From Rikenellaceae bacterium (GTDB taxonomy: Bacteria; Bacteroidota; Bacteroidia; Bacteroidales; Rikenellaceae): 64,000 nucleotides of DNA. Made by a program: the position numbers and the translations under genes. Location of the stretch: positions 87,605 to 151,604 of the forward strand of contig SUZG01000001.1 of the NCBI GenBank assembly GCA_015060015.1, read 5' to 3'. How positions within the stretch are numbered: position 1 is the stretch's first letter; every line of letters starts with the position of its first letter. A model generated the notes under the pieces. That model did not search any database and was not told where the DNA came from. It saw nothing but the letters and a program-made list of their open reading frames with translations. This document shows positions 1 through 8,385 of the stretch, piece by piece.

Positions 1-2
1 TT

Positions 3-33
3 TTTGTATTTTATTTTTTTATCCTTACCTTTG
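3..33 (+). promoter_or_regulatory. Bacteroidota-type promoter of a small RNA
   Basis: TTTG (3-6), 19 bases, then TACCTTTG (26-33): an exact match to the Bacteroidota sigma-ABfr pattern TTTG-N19/20-TAnnTTTG. The predicted transcription start is near position 40. No reading frame follows, but a structured region and a terminator do, so I read it as the promoter of a non-coding RNA. Confidence 0.75.
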
Positions 34-39
34 TTGCAG

Positions 40-187
40 ATTTGATGGTCGGGTGAGTTCGGACCGAGGGGGAAAGGTTTCAGAGCAACCCGTTAAGCGA
101 CCAGTAAAAAGAGTTATACCCTTTTTATGATTTAGTTACCCATCAAAAGCGAGCCAGTCTTCAGCCAGTGCGGATTGGCTTTTTTTA
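40..187 (+). ncRNA. Independent small non-coding RNA, about 150 nt, family not recognised
   Basis: This stretch lies between a consensus promoter and an intrinsic terminator and holds no plausible coding frame. Complementary segments suggest a closed fold: TTTGATGG (41-48) can pair with CCATCAAA (140-147), enclosing a second domain where GGTCG (47-51) can pair with CGACC (98-102) and CGGGT (50-54) with ACCCG (88-92); these inner helices compete at their edges. A terminator hairpin closes the 3' end at 163-180. I could not match it to tmRNA, RNase P RNA or tRNA, and it lacks the GGAA/AGCA arrangement I would expect of a small SRP RNA. A Bacteroidales-specific RNA or a 6S-like RNA remains possible. 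Its existence as a transcript is inferred from promoter plus terminator. Confidence 0.6.
163..187 (+). terminator. Intrinsic terminator of the small RNA
   Basis: AGCCA (163-167) pairs with TGGCT (176-180) around an 8-base loop and is followed at once by a run of seven T. It ends the transcript begun near position 40. Confidence 0.65.
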
Positions 188-224
188 TGCCCCTATGTCA
201 AGGTGGTAACTCTCTTATAACATA

Positions 225-332
225 GTGAATTTAATGAATTTAGGGAATTTAAGGATTTGTAGTGAAAGCTCCAAACTCTCCTGTCCAACATCCTTAAACT
301 CCCTAATCTCTCTAACTTCCCCTACCCTCTCG
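225..332. repeat. Dispersed 9-nt-unit hairpin repeat, copy R1
   Basis: The left arm repeats degenerate GAATTTAGG-type 9-mers (225-255) and the right arm repeats their complements, TCCTTAAAC and TCCCTAATC types (289-332). The loop here lacks the ACGCAA core seen in other copies. It lies between the small RNA terminator and the 3' end of the patatin gene, so it is not in front of a start codon. Confidence 0.6.
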
Positions 333-359
333 TAGCCCCCCGATGCGGGCGGATATTCG

Positions 360-2810
360 CTAATAATACAATCCGCGTTTTCCGAAGATGGGATAGCCGA
401 AGTTGAAGGTCACATAGCAGTTGTTCCACGTCTTCAAGTCGTACTTGGTGACCGACAACGAGATAGCTCCCACGCGGGTATGATATACAAACGACACATC
501 AGTCATATAATACATATACTCGTCGGCCACCAGAGGGTCACGCAGCAGGGCATAGAAGCCTCCTCGCAGGTAGAGGTTCTTCACAAGCGAGAAGGTCGGC
601 ATAACACCCACTGCGGCGTAGCGGTTGGCATAGAACTGCGGCATAAAAATCATCTTGGCGTGCGGCAGCGGCGAGTAACGCGGTGCGGTGAGTACCGTTG
701 CGTAAGGGGTGCCGAAGTCGGGGTGGTTGGTATAGACCGCTTCGAGGCTATAACCCACAGTAAACCACGACTTTGACCAATTGCTCGGGTAGTGCTCCCA
801 CTCCACCTTTGCACCCAGCCAGCCACGATGACCTCCGCAGAGGCTCTTGGTGGCGAAGCTCTCGGCGGTCTGCCACTTATCCCTGCCCCACACACCTATC
901 AGCGAGGCGGCAAAGCGGTTGCCTCGTGTCGGGTAGAGCATCTTATCCAGACGGCTATGCTCGAAGCGAAGGCGTGAGGCGAGGAAGCGGAAGCGGTCGC
1001 GAGTGTGTGTCGCACCCGGCTCGTCATAAGGTGCTTCATACGATATGAAGTTATAGCCGGCATTGACACCCAGCTCCAGAATACTCTTACGCGTGGTGGC
1101 GATACCGAAGGCCACCGATGCAAAAGGCTCCAACAGCCTCACCTCCAAGTCGCTGCGTGAGGGCGTGACATTGCCGTACGAGCCGTGCAGCGTGGAACGG
1201 CGTGACAGATGCAGCGAGTAGTCGAGATAGGTCGGCGTGCGGCCCAGAAAGACCGTGCGGCCACCCACCTCGGCGATAGTTGAGACGGGACCCAACGCTA
1301 TATCGACCGATGCCGACTGTGCCTGACGACCTAACGAGAGGTAGTTCATACCCACATATATCTGGTTGTAGGCCGTCGAGGAGAGATTACCTCCGATAGA
1401 GAAACGCAGCTCGGGCTTTATGGCGAGGTCGTAGAGTATGCCAAAGTCCTGATGCTCTGCATTATAACGCACCTGCGGGAATGAACGCTGCGAGAAGTTC
1501 TCGGTAGCCATCAACGAGTAGAAATGGTCCTTGACCTCCGCGATGGAGAACTGCACGCGGGCATCTCCCGCCTGCTTGCTTCTGCGGCGGCGTGGCTGCT
1601 CAAAGGCAAGCGTCGTCGCAGCGTAGTGCTCGGCACGCGACGAGAGTCCCGAAATCTTACCCTCACCAAACACAAGCTCCGGCAGCGAGGCACGGAACGC
1701 CCGACGGCGGCTCTCCACCTCGCCCGCATCGCGGCGTGATGCCAAACGGCTCTGCAACAGCGGCATCTTCGCCATAGCATCCTTATATCCAAGCTCTATG
1801 GTCTGTTCGCCCACCGAGAAGTCGAGCAGTCCCGACTCCACCTTACGGCCAATGATGAGCCCCTTGCCTTCGGGCAGGGTGTAATCGGTGGGTATGGTTA
1901 CGAGGGCCATAATCTGCTTCTCCAGACGCGACTCCTGCGTAACGGGTTGAAGGGCTTCGAGGCACTGCGAGCCGATAAGGAAGTCGGGGCAGAAATCATC
2001 CTCCAAAGCCTGCCACGGGAAGTTATCGTAGCAGCCGCCATCGACCAGCACGCGGCCCTTGTCATCCTCAACGGGCTGAAACAGCGTGGGATACGACATC
2101 GAGGCTCTGACAGCCAGAGCAAGGTCGCCCTCGGCGAAGGTTACGGGCGAGTGGGCATTGATGTCGGTGGCGACGCAGCGGAACGGCACCATCAGGCGGT
2201 CAAAGTCGCCGCCACACGCCGCCGAGGCAGCGGCAAAGAGCTCCACGAGAGCCATATCTATCTGTGCGGTGCTGACCATCGAGTGCGGCAACTGCACCGT
2301 CACGCGGCGTTTGTGCTTCACGGTATCGTACTCCCGCTCGGCATACACCGAGAGCATTGTCGGCTTGTCGGGGTGGGTGTTGTAGTGAAATTTATATTTA
2401 TCGTCAATCTGCCCCGACACCCACTTCTCGACGGCTCCCGAGGTGACAATATCACGCATCTCGCCGGTGGTGTAGCCCGCAGCGTAGAGTGCCGCCACGA
2501 TAGCTCCCATAGATGTTCCCGAGACATAGTCGATGGGGATATTGTTCTGCTCCAACGCCTCGATGACGCCTATATGATAGAGGCCGCGAGCACCTCCGCC
2601 CGCAAGAACAAGCCCTACCCTACCCTCGACGGCCGGCAGCGGCACAGGCTCAACAATGGGAGCAACCGCCGGACGGCCCGTAATTATGGGTCGGCGTACC
2701 TCGGCAACGGTGTCCAGCAACGGCTCTGCCCCACCCTCGGCAAACAACTCTGCGGGAGAAAGCAGCAGTGCTGAAAATATTATTAGCAAAAAAATGCGAA
2801 ACGATTTCAT
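360..2810 (-). CDS. Patatin-like phospholipase with C-terminal Omp85-type barrel
   Basis: An 816-residue outer-membrane protein with a signal peptide (about 1-24). A patatin domain follows with the oxyanion motif GGGARG (71-76), the nucleophile motif GTSMG with Ser100, and the catalytic DGG with Asp257. The C-terminal half (about 400-816) is rich in alternating aromatic/polar stretches and ends in an aromatic residue, as in an Omp85/BamA barrel. The layout matches PlpD-type proteins, in which a lipase is fused to its own barrel and hydrolyses phospholipid or lysophospholipid. The start is the ATG at 2810, just downstream of a consensus promoter. It is transcribed alone, divergently from pheS. 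Substrate and whether the lipase is released are unknown. Confidence 0.88.
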   Translation of the reverse strand: MKSFRIFLLIIFSALLLSPAELFAEGGAEPLLDTVAEVRRPIITGRPAVAPIVEPVPLPAVEGRVGLVLAGGGARGLYHIGVIEALEQNNIPIDYVSGTSMGAIVAALYAAGYTTGEMRDIVTSGAVEKWVSGQIDDKYKFHYNTHPDKPTMLSVYAEREYDTVKHKRRVTVQLPHSMVSTAQIDMALVELFAAASAACGGDFDRLMVPFRCVATDINAHSPVTFAEGDLALAVRASMSYPTLFQPVEDDKGRVLVDGGCYDNFPWQALEDDFCPDFLIGSQCLEALQPVTQESRLEKQIMALVTIPTDYTLPEGKGLIIGRKVESGLLDFSVGEQTIELGYKDAMAKMPLLQSRLASRRDAGEVESRRRAFRASLPELVFGEGKISGLSSRAEHYAATTLAFEQPRRRRSKQAGDARVQFSIAEVKDHFYSLMATENFSQRSFPQVRYNAEHQDFGILYDLAIKPELRFSIGGNLSSTAYNQIYVGMNYLSLGRQAQSASVDIALGPVSTIAEVGGRTVFLGRTPTYLDYSLHLSRRSTLHGSYGNVTPSRSDLEVRLLEPFASVAFGIATTRKSILELGVNAGYNFISYEAPYDEPGATHTRDRFRFLASRLRFEHSRLDKMLYPTRGNRFAASLIGVWGRDKWQTAESFATKSLCGGHRGWLGAKVEWEHYPSNWSKSWFTVGYSLEAVYTNHPDFGTPYATVLTAPRYSPLPHAKMIFMPQFYANRYAAVGVMPTFSLVKNLYLRGGFYALLRDPLVADEYMYYMTDVSFVYHTRVGAISLSVTKYDLKTWNNCYVTFNFGYPIFGKRGLYY

Positions 2811-2851
2811 ATTTTTTAGTACCTTTGTTCGTTATATATCCTGTAACGTAG

Positions 2852-2882
2852 CAAATTTAAGAGAAAATATAATAAAAACAAA
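2852..2882 (-). promoter_or_regulatory. Promoter of the patatin/Omp85 gene
   Basis: Read on the minus strand: TTTG (2882-2879), 19 bases, TAAATTTG (2859-2852), an exact Bacteroidota promoter match. The start codon at 2810 lies about 40 nt downstream of the -7 box. The -33 box sits immediately upstream of the pheS start codon, so expression of the two divergent genes may interfere. Confidence 0.72.
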
Positions 2883-2888
2883 ATAGCA

Positions 2889-3932
2889 ATGATTGACAAG
2901 ATTAACGATTTATTGAAGCGTGTAGAGGAGTTCGCTCCCAAGGCTGCTGCCGAGGTGGAGGAGTTCCGCATCAAGGTTTTGGGTAAGAAGGGCGAGCTGA
3001 ATGCCCTGATGGAGGAGTTCAAGAGTGTTGCTCCCGAAATGAAACGCGAGCTCGGACAGAAGATTAACGCCCTGAAACAGGCTGCTACACAGCGTATTAA
3101 CGACCTCAAAGAGGCGTTGCAGGACGCTGCCGCACAGAAGGCCGTAGCCGTAGATGATATGACCCGCCCGGGTGCTGCCGTAGCCGATGGCACACGCCAC
3201 CCCATCTCAATTGTCAAGAATCAGATTGTCGAGATTTTCTCGCGTCTGGGCTACACCGTAGCCGAGGGCCCCGAGATTGAGGACGACTGGCATGTATTCT
3301 CGGCTCTGAACTTCCCTCTCTCGCACCCTGCACGCGATATGCAGGATACATTCTTCGTGGAGAAGGCCTCTAACGAGCCTAATGTCAAGGACTTGCTGCT
3401 CCGCACACACACCTCGTCAATTCAGGTGCGTGCTATGGAGCATCAGAAGCCCCCTATCCGCATCGTATGCCCGGGTCGTGTATTCCGTAACGAGGCTATC
3501 TCGTATCGTGCCCACTGCATCTTCCATCAGGTGGAGGGCCTCTATATCGACGAGAATGTGTCGTTTGCCGATATGAAGCAGTCTATCCTCTACTTCGCCA
3601 AGGAGCTCTTCGGCGAGACGGCTACAATCCGTATGCGTCCCTCATACTTCCCCTTCACCGAGCCTTCGGCCGAGGTCGATGTATCGTGCAACCTCTGCGG
3701 TGGCAAGGGCTGCAATGTCTGCAAGGGTACCGGCTGGTTAGAGATTATGGGTTGCGGTATGGTCGATCCCAATGTATTGGAGGCCAGCGGCATAGACTCG
3801 AAGAAGTATTCGGGCTTCGCCTTTGGTATGGGTGTTGAACGTATCGCTATGTTGAAGTATGGCGTTAAGGACCTGCGTCTTTACTTCGAGAACGATGTAC
3901 GCTTCCTGCACCAGTTTGACAGTGCGTTGTAG
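2889..3932 (+). CDS. pheS: Phenylalanine-tRNA ligase alpha subunit
   Basis: A 347-residue class II aminoacyl-tRNA synthetase subunit that charges tRNA-Phe together with PheT (not in this window). The N-terminal third (about 1-85) is the coiled-coil arm that binds tRNA. The catalytic core carries motif 2 (FRNEAISYRAHCIFHQVEGL region, about 195-215) and motif 3 (GFAFGMGVERIAML, about 307-320). A Cys-rich insert, CNLCGGKGCNVC (about 262-273), looks like a zinc knuckle. Length is usual for the family. A -7-like TACCTTTG lies at 2820-2827, but I see no matching -33 box. The ATG at 2889 follows an A-rich leader. Confidence 0.97.
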   Translation: MIDKINDLLKRVEEFAPKAAAEVEEFRIKVLGKKGELNALMEEFKSVAPEMKRELGQKINALKQAATQRINDLKEALQDAAAQKAVAVDDMTRPGAAVADGTRHPISIVKNQIVEIFSRLGYTVAEGPEIEDDWHVFSALNFPLSHPARDMQDTFFVEKASNEPNVKDLLLRTHTSSIQVRAMEHQKPPIRIVCPGRVFRNEAISYRAHCIFHQVEGLYIDENVSFADMKQSILYFAKELFGETATIRMRPSYFPFTEPSAEVDVSCNLCGGKGCNVCKGTGWLEIMGCGMVDPNVLEASGIDSKKYSGFAFGMGVERIAMLKYGVKDLRLYFENDVRFLHQFDSAL

Positions 3933-3980
3933 AAGGCTCCCGGAAACGATTACAAAACAACCTTAAAATAACTATTTAAT

Positions 3981-4856
3981 ATGAAGAAGATTTTGTTTTC
4001 AGGCATTGCGTTGCTCGCTGCTTTGTTGTGCGGCTGCAGCGATGCAACATCGACAAAACCGGCCGACACAACACCCTCAATCGAAATTTCGGGCGAGTCT
4101 ATACCCAGCCCAATGGATGTTGTATTCAAGGTGATGATTAAAAACGCCACCAAGGCTTCGTATGTGATTTACGACACCACACAACACGAACAGGAAGAGG
4201 CTCTGGGTATGCTGAATTACGCTTCAAAAAAGGAGGGGGCCGTTATTGATGGCTTCTCATTGATTGCCGGCAATATTCCACTGGAACAAACAGGTGCTAC
4301 ACAGGATTTCAGCATCAATGATATGCTCTTGTCGAAAAGTTTTCTCTATATCACAATGGGAGATGACCAGATGATAAACAACCATCTGTTCAGTATGATT
4401 GTACGCGCCCAGGACGAAAATGGCGATGAGGTTTGCGTTTCACACGATATCAAGGCTCTGGCACAGCCTTCTCTCTATTTAAGCAAAGGATTGAGTGTTG
4501 TTGTAAATATGGACAACAATACAATGGAAGAGAACAGCACCGAAGAGAACGTCGCCATTGCTTATAAAAACAGCCAGTATGTCTGCTGGTTTGTAACCGA
4601 TGATCTGGAAAAGGAGTTTACGGCACAGGAGGTTTTCGAGGTGGCTCAAAATATTGCTCCGGCAAAACAGATGGGTTGCCTGGTGTGTGACGCCGAAGAG
4701 GTGTTGATTGAGAAAACCAACAAGACTCAGATATTGTGGTGTGCTGTAAGCAACGACATCTATTATGCTGTCAAGAGCTATATGATTGCACCTCTCGATT
4801 GTAGTGAAATAGGCTTTCCGTCGGAATTGCCAAACGAGAAAGAGGTTGAAATGTAA
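3981..4856 (+). CDS. Hypothetical lipoprotein, 291 aa
   Basis: It has a lipoprotein signal peptide with the lipobox LLCGC (Cys19), so it should be anchored in the inner leaflet of a membrane or exported to the surface. The mature part has no motif I recognise; it contains several beta-rich stretches and conserved-looking aromatic residues (VCWFVTDDLEKEF, about 209-221). The gene begins 48 nt after pheS and is followed after 12 nt by a second lipoprotein gene whose first 60 nt are almost the same. That shared signal cassette suggests local duplication of the 5' end. Function unknown. Confidence 0.7.
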   Translation: MKKILFSGIALLAALLCGCSDATSTKPADTTPSIEISGESIPSPMDVVFKVMIKNATKASYVIYDTTQHEQEEALGMLNYASKKEGAVIDGFSLIAGNIPLEQTGATQDFSINDMLLSKSFLYITMGDDQMINNHLFSMIVRAQDENGDEVCVSHDIKALAQPSLYLSKGLSVVVNMDNNTMEENSTEENVAIAYKNSQYVCWFVTDDLEKEFTAQEVFEVAQNIAPAKQMGCLVCDAEEVLIEKTNKTQILWCAVSNDIYYAVKSYMIAPLDCSEIGFPSELPNEKEVEM

Positions 4857-4868
4857 GAGGTTGTAACA

Positions 4869-5081
4869 ATGAAGAAGATTTTGCTTTCAGGCATTGCGTT
4901 GCTTGCCGCGTTGTTGTGCGGTTGCAACGAAAATGAAAATATAACCAACGACAAGCCCGCTATTGATGAGGTTGTTGGCGATGAAATAGATGTCGCAGAT
5001 GAAGAGGTAGAGGATTGGATAGAAAACAACGACGACGACGAGTACAACGAAGAGTACAACGAAGACATGTACCCTCTTTAA
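4869..5081 (+). CDS. Small, strongly acidic lipoprotein, 70 aa
   Basis: The signal peptide is nearly identical to that of the upstream gene (one residue differs in the first 19) with lipobox LLCGC. The mature 52 residues are extremely acidic: more than a third Asp or Glu, hardly any basic residues, and a duplicated EYNE segment near the end. No domain is recognisable, and it is probably disordered. It starts 12 nt after the previous stop, so the two are likely co-transcribed. It may be a truncated sister of the upstream lipoprotein whose mature part was replaced. The clean lipobox and in-frame ATG argue that it is a real gene. Confidence 0.6.
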   Translation: MKKILLSGIALLAALLCGCNENENITNDKPAIDEVVGDEIDVADEEVEDWIENNDDDEYNEEYNEDMYPL

Positions 5082-5123
5082 TCCCGACAAAAAACAACAA
5101 ACCGAAGGTAAACGCATAACATA

Positions 5124-7034
5124 TTGACTCTGAACAGAATATACAGACTGACGCTTTCGGCTGTTCTCGCTATGCTCTTTATTGCGGGCATCGCCCTGCC
5201 GACTATGTCCTCTGTTCAGCGTCCCACCACGGCCGACACTCTCTCGGCACACCGATTTGTCGTTCCCGACTCGTTGCAGCCCCGCTACCTCTATGCCGAT
5301 GGCGTGAAGCGATACATCATCTCTCACGACACCATCAAGGCCGAGAGCCTCTTCTGCAAGGTGCTGGCTCTGGACTCGGCACACGCCCCTGCCCTTTACC
5401 AGCTGGCGACAATCTACCTCGGACGCGACAACGCCAAGGCCCTCGACTATGCCCGCCGAGCATACGAGCAGGACACGATGAACAACTGGTACACATCGCT
5501 TTACGGCCACACGCTGATATACAACAATCGCCTGACGGAGTCTATCGCCGTCTATCGCCGACTGCTTGACACAGACCCCACAAATCAGGACATCTACCGC
5601 ATACTTGCCATTCTCTATCAGCAGAGTCAGCAACCTTATGCGGCAATCTCGGTGCTGGACTCTGCCGACACACGCTTCGGCAAGATACCTCTCCTGACCG
5701 AGATGAAGCAGCACCTGCTGCTCTCGACACGCCAGTACGACCGAGCCATCGAGGAGGCACAGCAGGCTGTCGATATCGCCCCCTACGACCAGCAAAGCCG
5801 ACTTTCGCTGGGCAAGACCTATGCCGCTGCGGGCCGCGACTCGCTGGCGAGGGTTACGATGTATGAGGCCTACAAGATGGACTCTACCTCGGTGGAGGCC
5901 CTATTGGATTACAGCGAGTTCCTGCGTAAGCAGAACGATGTGTCGGGCTACCTCGGCATTATGCAGCTTCTGTTCCGTCAGCGGGAGTATCCGCTGGAAG
6001 GGAAGATTGAGATGCTGTCGCGTTATATGAACTTCCGCGAGATGTATGCCGACAACTACTACACCATAGGCAACCTTGCACTCATTCTGCACTCACTCTA
6101 CCCCACCGAGAAACGCGTCGTCGATCTCTACGGCGAGCATCTGCTGGCGGGTGGATATGTCGAGCCGGCACTCACGCTGTTCAAGGAGCATCTCGCGGAC
6201 GAGCCGCCGCAGTTAGACTACTATATGGCGGTCATTGACCTTGAAGATTACCAGAACCGCCCCGACTCGGTGGATATATATGTGGCAAAGGCTATGGCTC
6301 TGTTTGAGGGCAAGCCCGAGCTATACATCCGCAAGGCCAACCGCCACTACATCAAGGGCGACCTGCACGGGGCAGTCAGCACCTTCGAGGAGGCCCTCTC
6401 CTACGCCAAGAACGACACAATGCGAGGCGAGATATGGGGTTTCATAGGCGACACATATCATCAGATTGCCGAGGAGAAGATGCGTCGCGAGGCGGCAAAA
6501 AAGGCGGAGAAGGCGGCAGCAAAAAAGGCGGAGAAATCGGCAAAAAAGGCGGAGAAATCGGCTGAACAAAAGCAAGATACATCGGCCACTACCGCCACCA
6601 CCTACCCCATACGCATAAGCGACAAGAAGGCTATGCAACGCTGCTACGAGGCGTACGAGAAGTCGCTGTCGTTATACGCCGAGAACGCCTCGGTGCTGAA
6701 CAACTACGCCTACTTCCTCTCCGAGGAGCATCGCGACCTGGAACGAGCCCTCACGATGTCGTCGCAGGCGATACATTTAGAACAGAACAACGCCACCTTC
6801 CTCGACACCTATGCGTGGATATTGCACCTGCTGGGCCGCAACGAGGAGGCACAGACATATATGCGTCGTGCATTGTCGTTGGACGACACGAAGAGCCCCG
6901 AGCTGCCGCTGCACTATGGCGACATACTCTATGCTCTGGGCAATAAATTTATGGCCAAGACCTATTGGCAGAAGGCTTTGCAGCTGGGGGCCGACAAGGT
7001 GCGTATTGAACAACGAATGAAGCTGATAGAGTAG
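5124..7034 (+). CDS. Exported TPR-repeat protein, 636 aa
   Basis: An exported protein with an N-terminal signal segment (about 9-27) and about ten tetratricopeptide repeats over residues 50-410 and 510-630 (for example ALYQLATIYLGRDNAKALDYA and NNYAYFLSEEHRDLERAL). TPR scaffolds mediate protein assembly, and in Bacteroidota such proteins often serve outer-membrane or surface complexes. A low-complexity Lys/Ala/Glu linker (about 455-490) separates the two TPR blocks. The start is a TTG at 5124: an in-frame stop lies at 5109 and the next ATG would cut into the signal peptide. The M23-like gene begins 3 nt after its stop, so the two form an operon. Confidence 0.8.
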   Translation: MTLNRIYRLTLSAVLAMLFIAGIALPTMSSVQRPTTADTLSAHRFVVPDSLQPRYLYADGVKRYIISHDTIKAESLFCKVLALDSAHAPALYQLATIYLGRDNAKALDYARRAYEQDTMNNWYTSLYGHTLIYNNRLTESIAVYRRLLDTDPTNQDIYRILAILYQQSQQPYAAISVLDSADTRFGKIPLLTEMKQHLLLSTRQYDRAIEEAQQAVDIAPYDQQSRLSLGKTYAAAGRDSLARVTMYEAYKMDSTSVEALLDYSEFLRKQNDVSGYLGIMQLLFRQREYPLEGKIEMLSRYMNFREMYADNYYTIGNLALILHSLYPTEKRVVDLYGEHLLAGGYVEPALTLFKEHLADEPPQLDYYMAVIDLEDYQNRPDSVDIYVAKAMALFEGKPELYIRKANRHYIKGDLHGAVSTFEEALSYAKNDTMRGEIWGFIGDTYHQIAEEKMRREAAKKAEKAAAKKAEKSAKKAEKSAEQKQDTSATTATTYPIRISDKKAMQRCYEAYEKSLSLYAENASVLNNYAYFLSEEHRDLERALTMSSQAIHLEQNNATFLDTYAWILHLLGRNEEAQTYMRRALSLDDTKSPELPLHYGDILYALGNKFMAKTYWQKALQLGADKVRIEQRMKLIE

Positions 7035-7037
7035 GGT

Positions 7038-8180
7038 ATGATGCGACTTTTCAAGATACTTTTCTCTCTTTTTGTGCTACTCGGCGTGGCACCCGTCTCT
7101 GTCGTGGCACAGAAGACCGAGCAGAGCCGCATAGCCGAGCAGAAGCGTATCATCGCCGACCTGGAACGACAGGTGGCGGAGGATGAACGTACAATTTCGG
7201 CTATCAAGAAGGATAAATCAACGGCACAGCAACGAGTGAAGGCCATCACGCGACAGATAAACGCCCGCAACCAGCTGCTCAACCGCACACGCCGCCAGAT
7301 AAACTCCATCGAGGAGGATATCTCGCTGAACGACAAGCGATTGAAAGAGTCGCAGGAGAAGCTCCAATACGAGAAGGAGAGATACTCCGAGATGGTGCGT
7401 GAGGCGTACAGAAACCACAATCAGAACAACTACATAACCTATATTCTCGCATCGAAGGACTTCTCCGATGCCGCCCGCCGCATAGCCAACATCAGAGCTG
7501 TGGCCGAGTTGCGAGTGGCCCGCATGCAGCGTATCGACTCGCTGAACAGAGCCATCCAGCAGCAGCAGGACACCCTCTCGACACGCCGTCAGGAGCTTGA
7601 CAACGAGAAACGCAGGGCCGAGCAGCAGCGTCAGAAGTTACAGCAGGATGTGTCGTCGGCAAAGAAGACCATGTCGCAGCTCTCAAAGAAGGAGCAGGCC
7701 GCCCTGCGTGAGAAGATGCAGGCCGAGGAGAGGCTCGATGCCGCCATCGCCGAGCTGCGTAAGCTGACGAAGGGCAACAAGGAGGGTGCTTCGTTCTCGC
7801 GTACTACCTCGAACCTCAATCTGCCATTAGTGGGCGGTACGGTGAGAAAATACAAGGGAAATATGGCGGAGATTGTCGGCAAGGCAGGTGCTGCCGTAAG
7901 GTCAATCTACGAGGGTAAGGTTGTGGATGTACGCCGAAACCGTATTTCGGGAAAATACGACGTTTTTGTGGCTCACGGCGAGTATATAACCTCCTATGCC
8001 AACCTCGATGCGGTAAGCGTTGAGAAGGGTCAGAAAGTGGCAAAAAACGGCACACTCGGAGAGGTGGGTGCTTCGGTCAATCTGAACACCATGGAGACCG
8101 AGTATAAGATGGTGTTCGGCATCTACTCGCCCAACCCCAAAGAGGAGATGCGTGCCTCGGACTGCTTCCGCAAGAAATAG
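7038..8180 (+). CDS. EnvC-like murein hydrolase activator (degenerate M23 domain)
   Basis: 380 residues: signal peptide (about 1-24), a long coiled coil (about 25-250, heptad-rich with many Gln/Arg/Glu), and a C-terminal LytM/M23 fold (about 275-380). In the M23 part the usual zinc ligands are missing. The first His/Asp pair is absent near KYKGNMAEIVGKAG, and the usual HxH is reduced to one His (VFVAHGEYITSYANL). This matches EnvC/NlpD-type proteins that activate amidases at the septum rather than cutting peptidoglycan themselves. Coupling to the TPR gene (3 nt gap) suggests a shared envelope role. Activator rather than enzyme is inferred from the missing ligands. Confidence 0.83.
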   Translation: MMRLFKILFSLFVLLGVAPVSVVAQKTEQSRIAEQKRIIADLERQVAEDERTISAIKKDKSTAQQRVKAITRQINARNQLLNRTRRQINSIEEDISLNDKRLKESQEKLQYEKERYSEMVREAYRNHNQNNYITYILASKDFSDAARRIANIRAVAELRVARMQRIDSLNRAIQQQQDTLSTRRQELDNEKRRAEQQRQKLQQDVSSAKKTMSQLSKKEQAALREKMQAEERLDAAIAELRKLTKGNKEGASFSRTTSNLNLPLVGGTVRKYKGNMAEIVGKAGAAVRSIYEGKVVDVRRNRISGKYDVFVAHGEYITSYANLDAVSVEKGQKVAKNGTLGEVGASVNLNTMETEYKMVFGIYSPNPKEEMRASDCFRKK

Positions 8181-8236
8181 CTCCGCAAGAAAAAGAAAAC
8201 GGATTTATACATTTTACGCTTGTTGCTAAAAAATAG

Positions 8237-8345
8237 ATTCTCACGCATTTGTTTTGCCGTCACTCTGAGGGAGCGACAGCGACCGTGAGAGTCTTATGCC
8301 GGAACAATGAGAGAGAGTCTGAAAACAAATGCTCAGAATGACGTT
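8237..8345. repeat. Intergenic repeat-like element with swapped inverted blocks
   Basis: GCATTTGTTTT followed by CGTCACTCTGAG at the left is mirrored at the right by GAAAACAAATGC followed by CTCAGAATGACG. Each block has an inverted partner, though the blocks are not nested as in a simple hairpin. The region also carries GAGAGTCT and AGAGAGTCT direct repeats. It fills the non-coding gap before ybeY. I saw only this copy in the window, so a repeat-family label is inferred. Confidence 0.4.
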
Positions 8346-8385
8346 ACAAGCCTAAACGATATGATTCCGAAAGAAAATAGTATAT

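Noticed and set aside
1947..2774. A 275-codon open frame antisense to the patatin gene
   Set aside because: The patatin motifs are on the opposite strand; the frame is a shadow of its codon bias.
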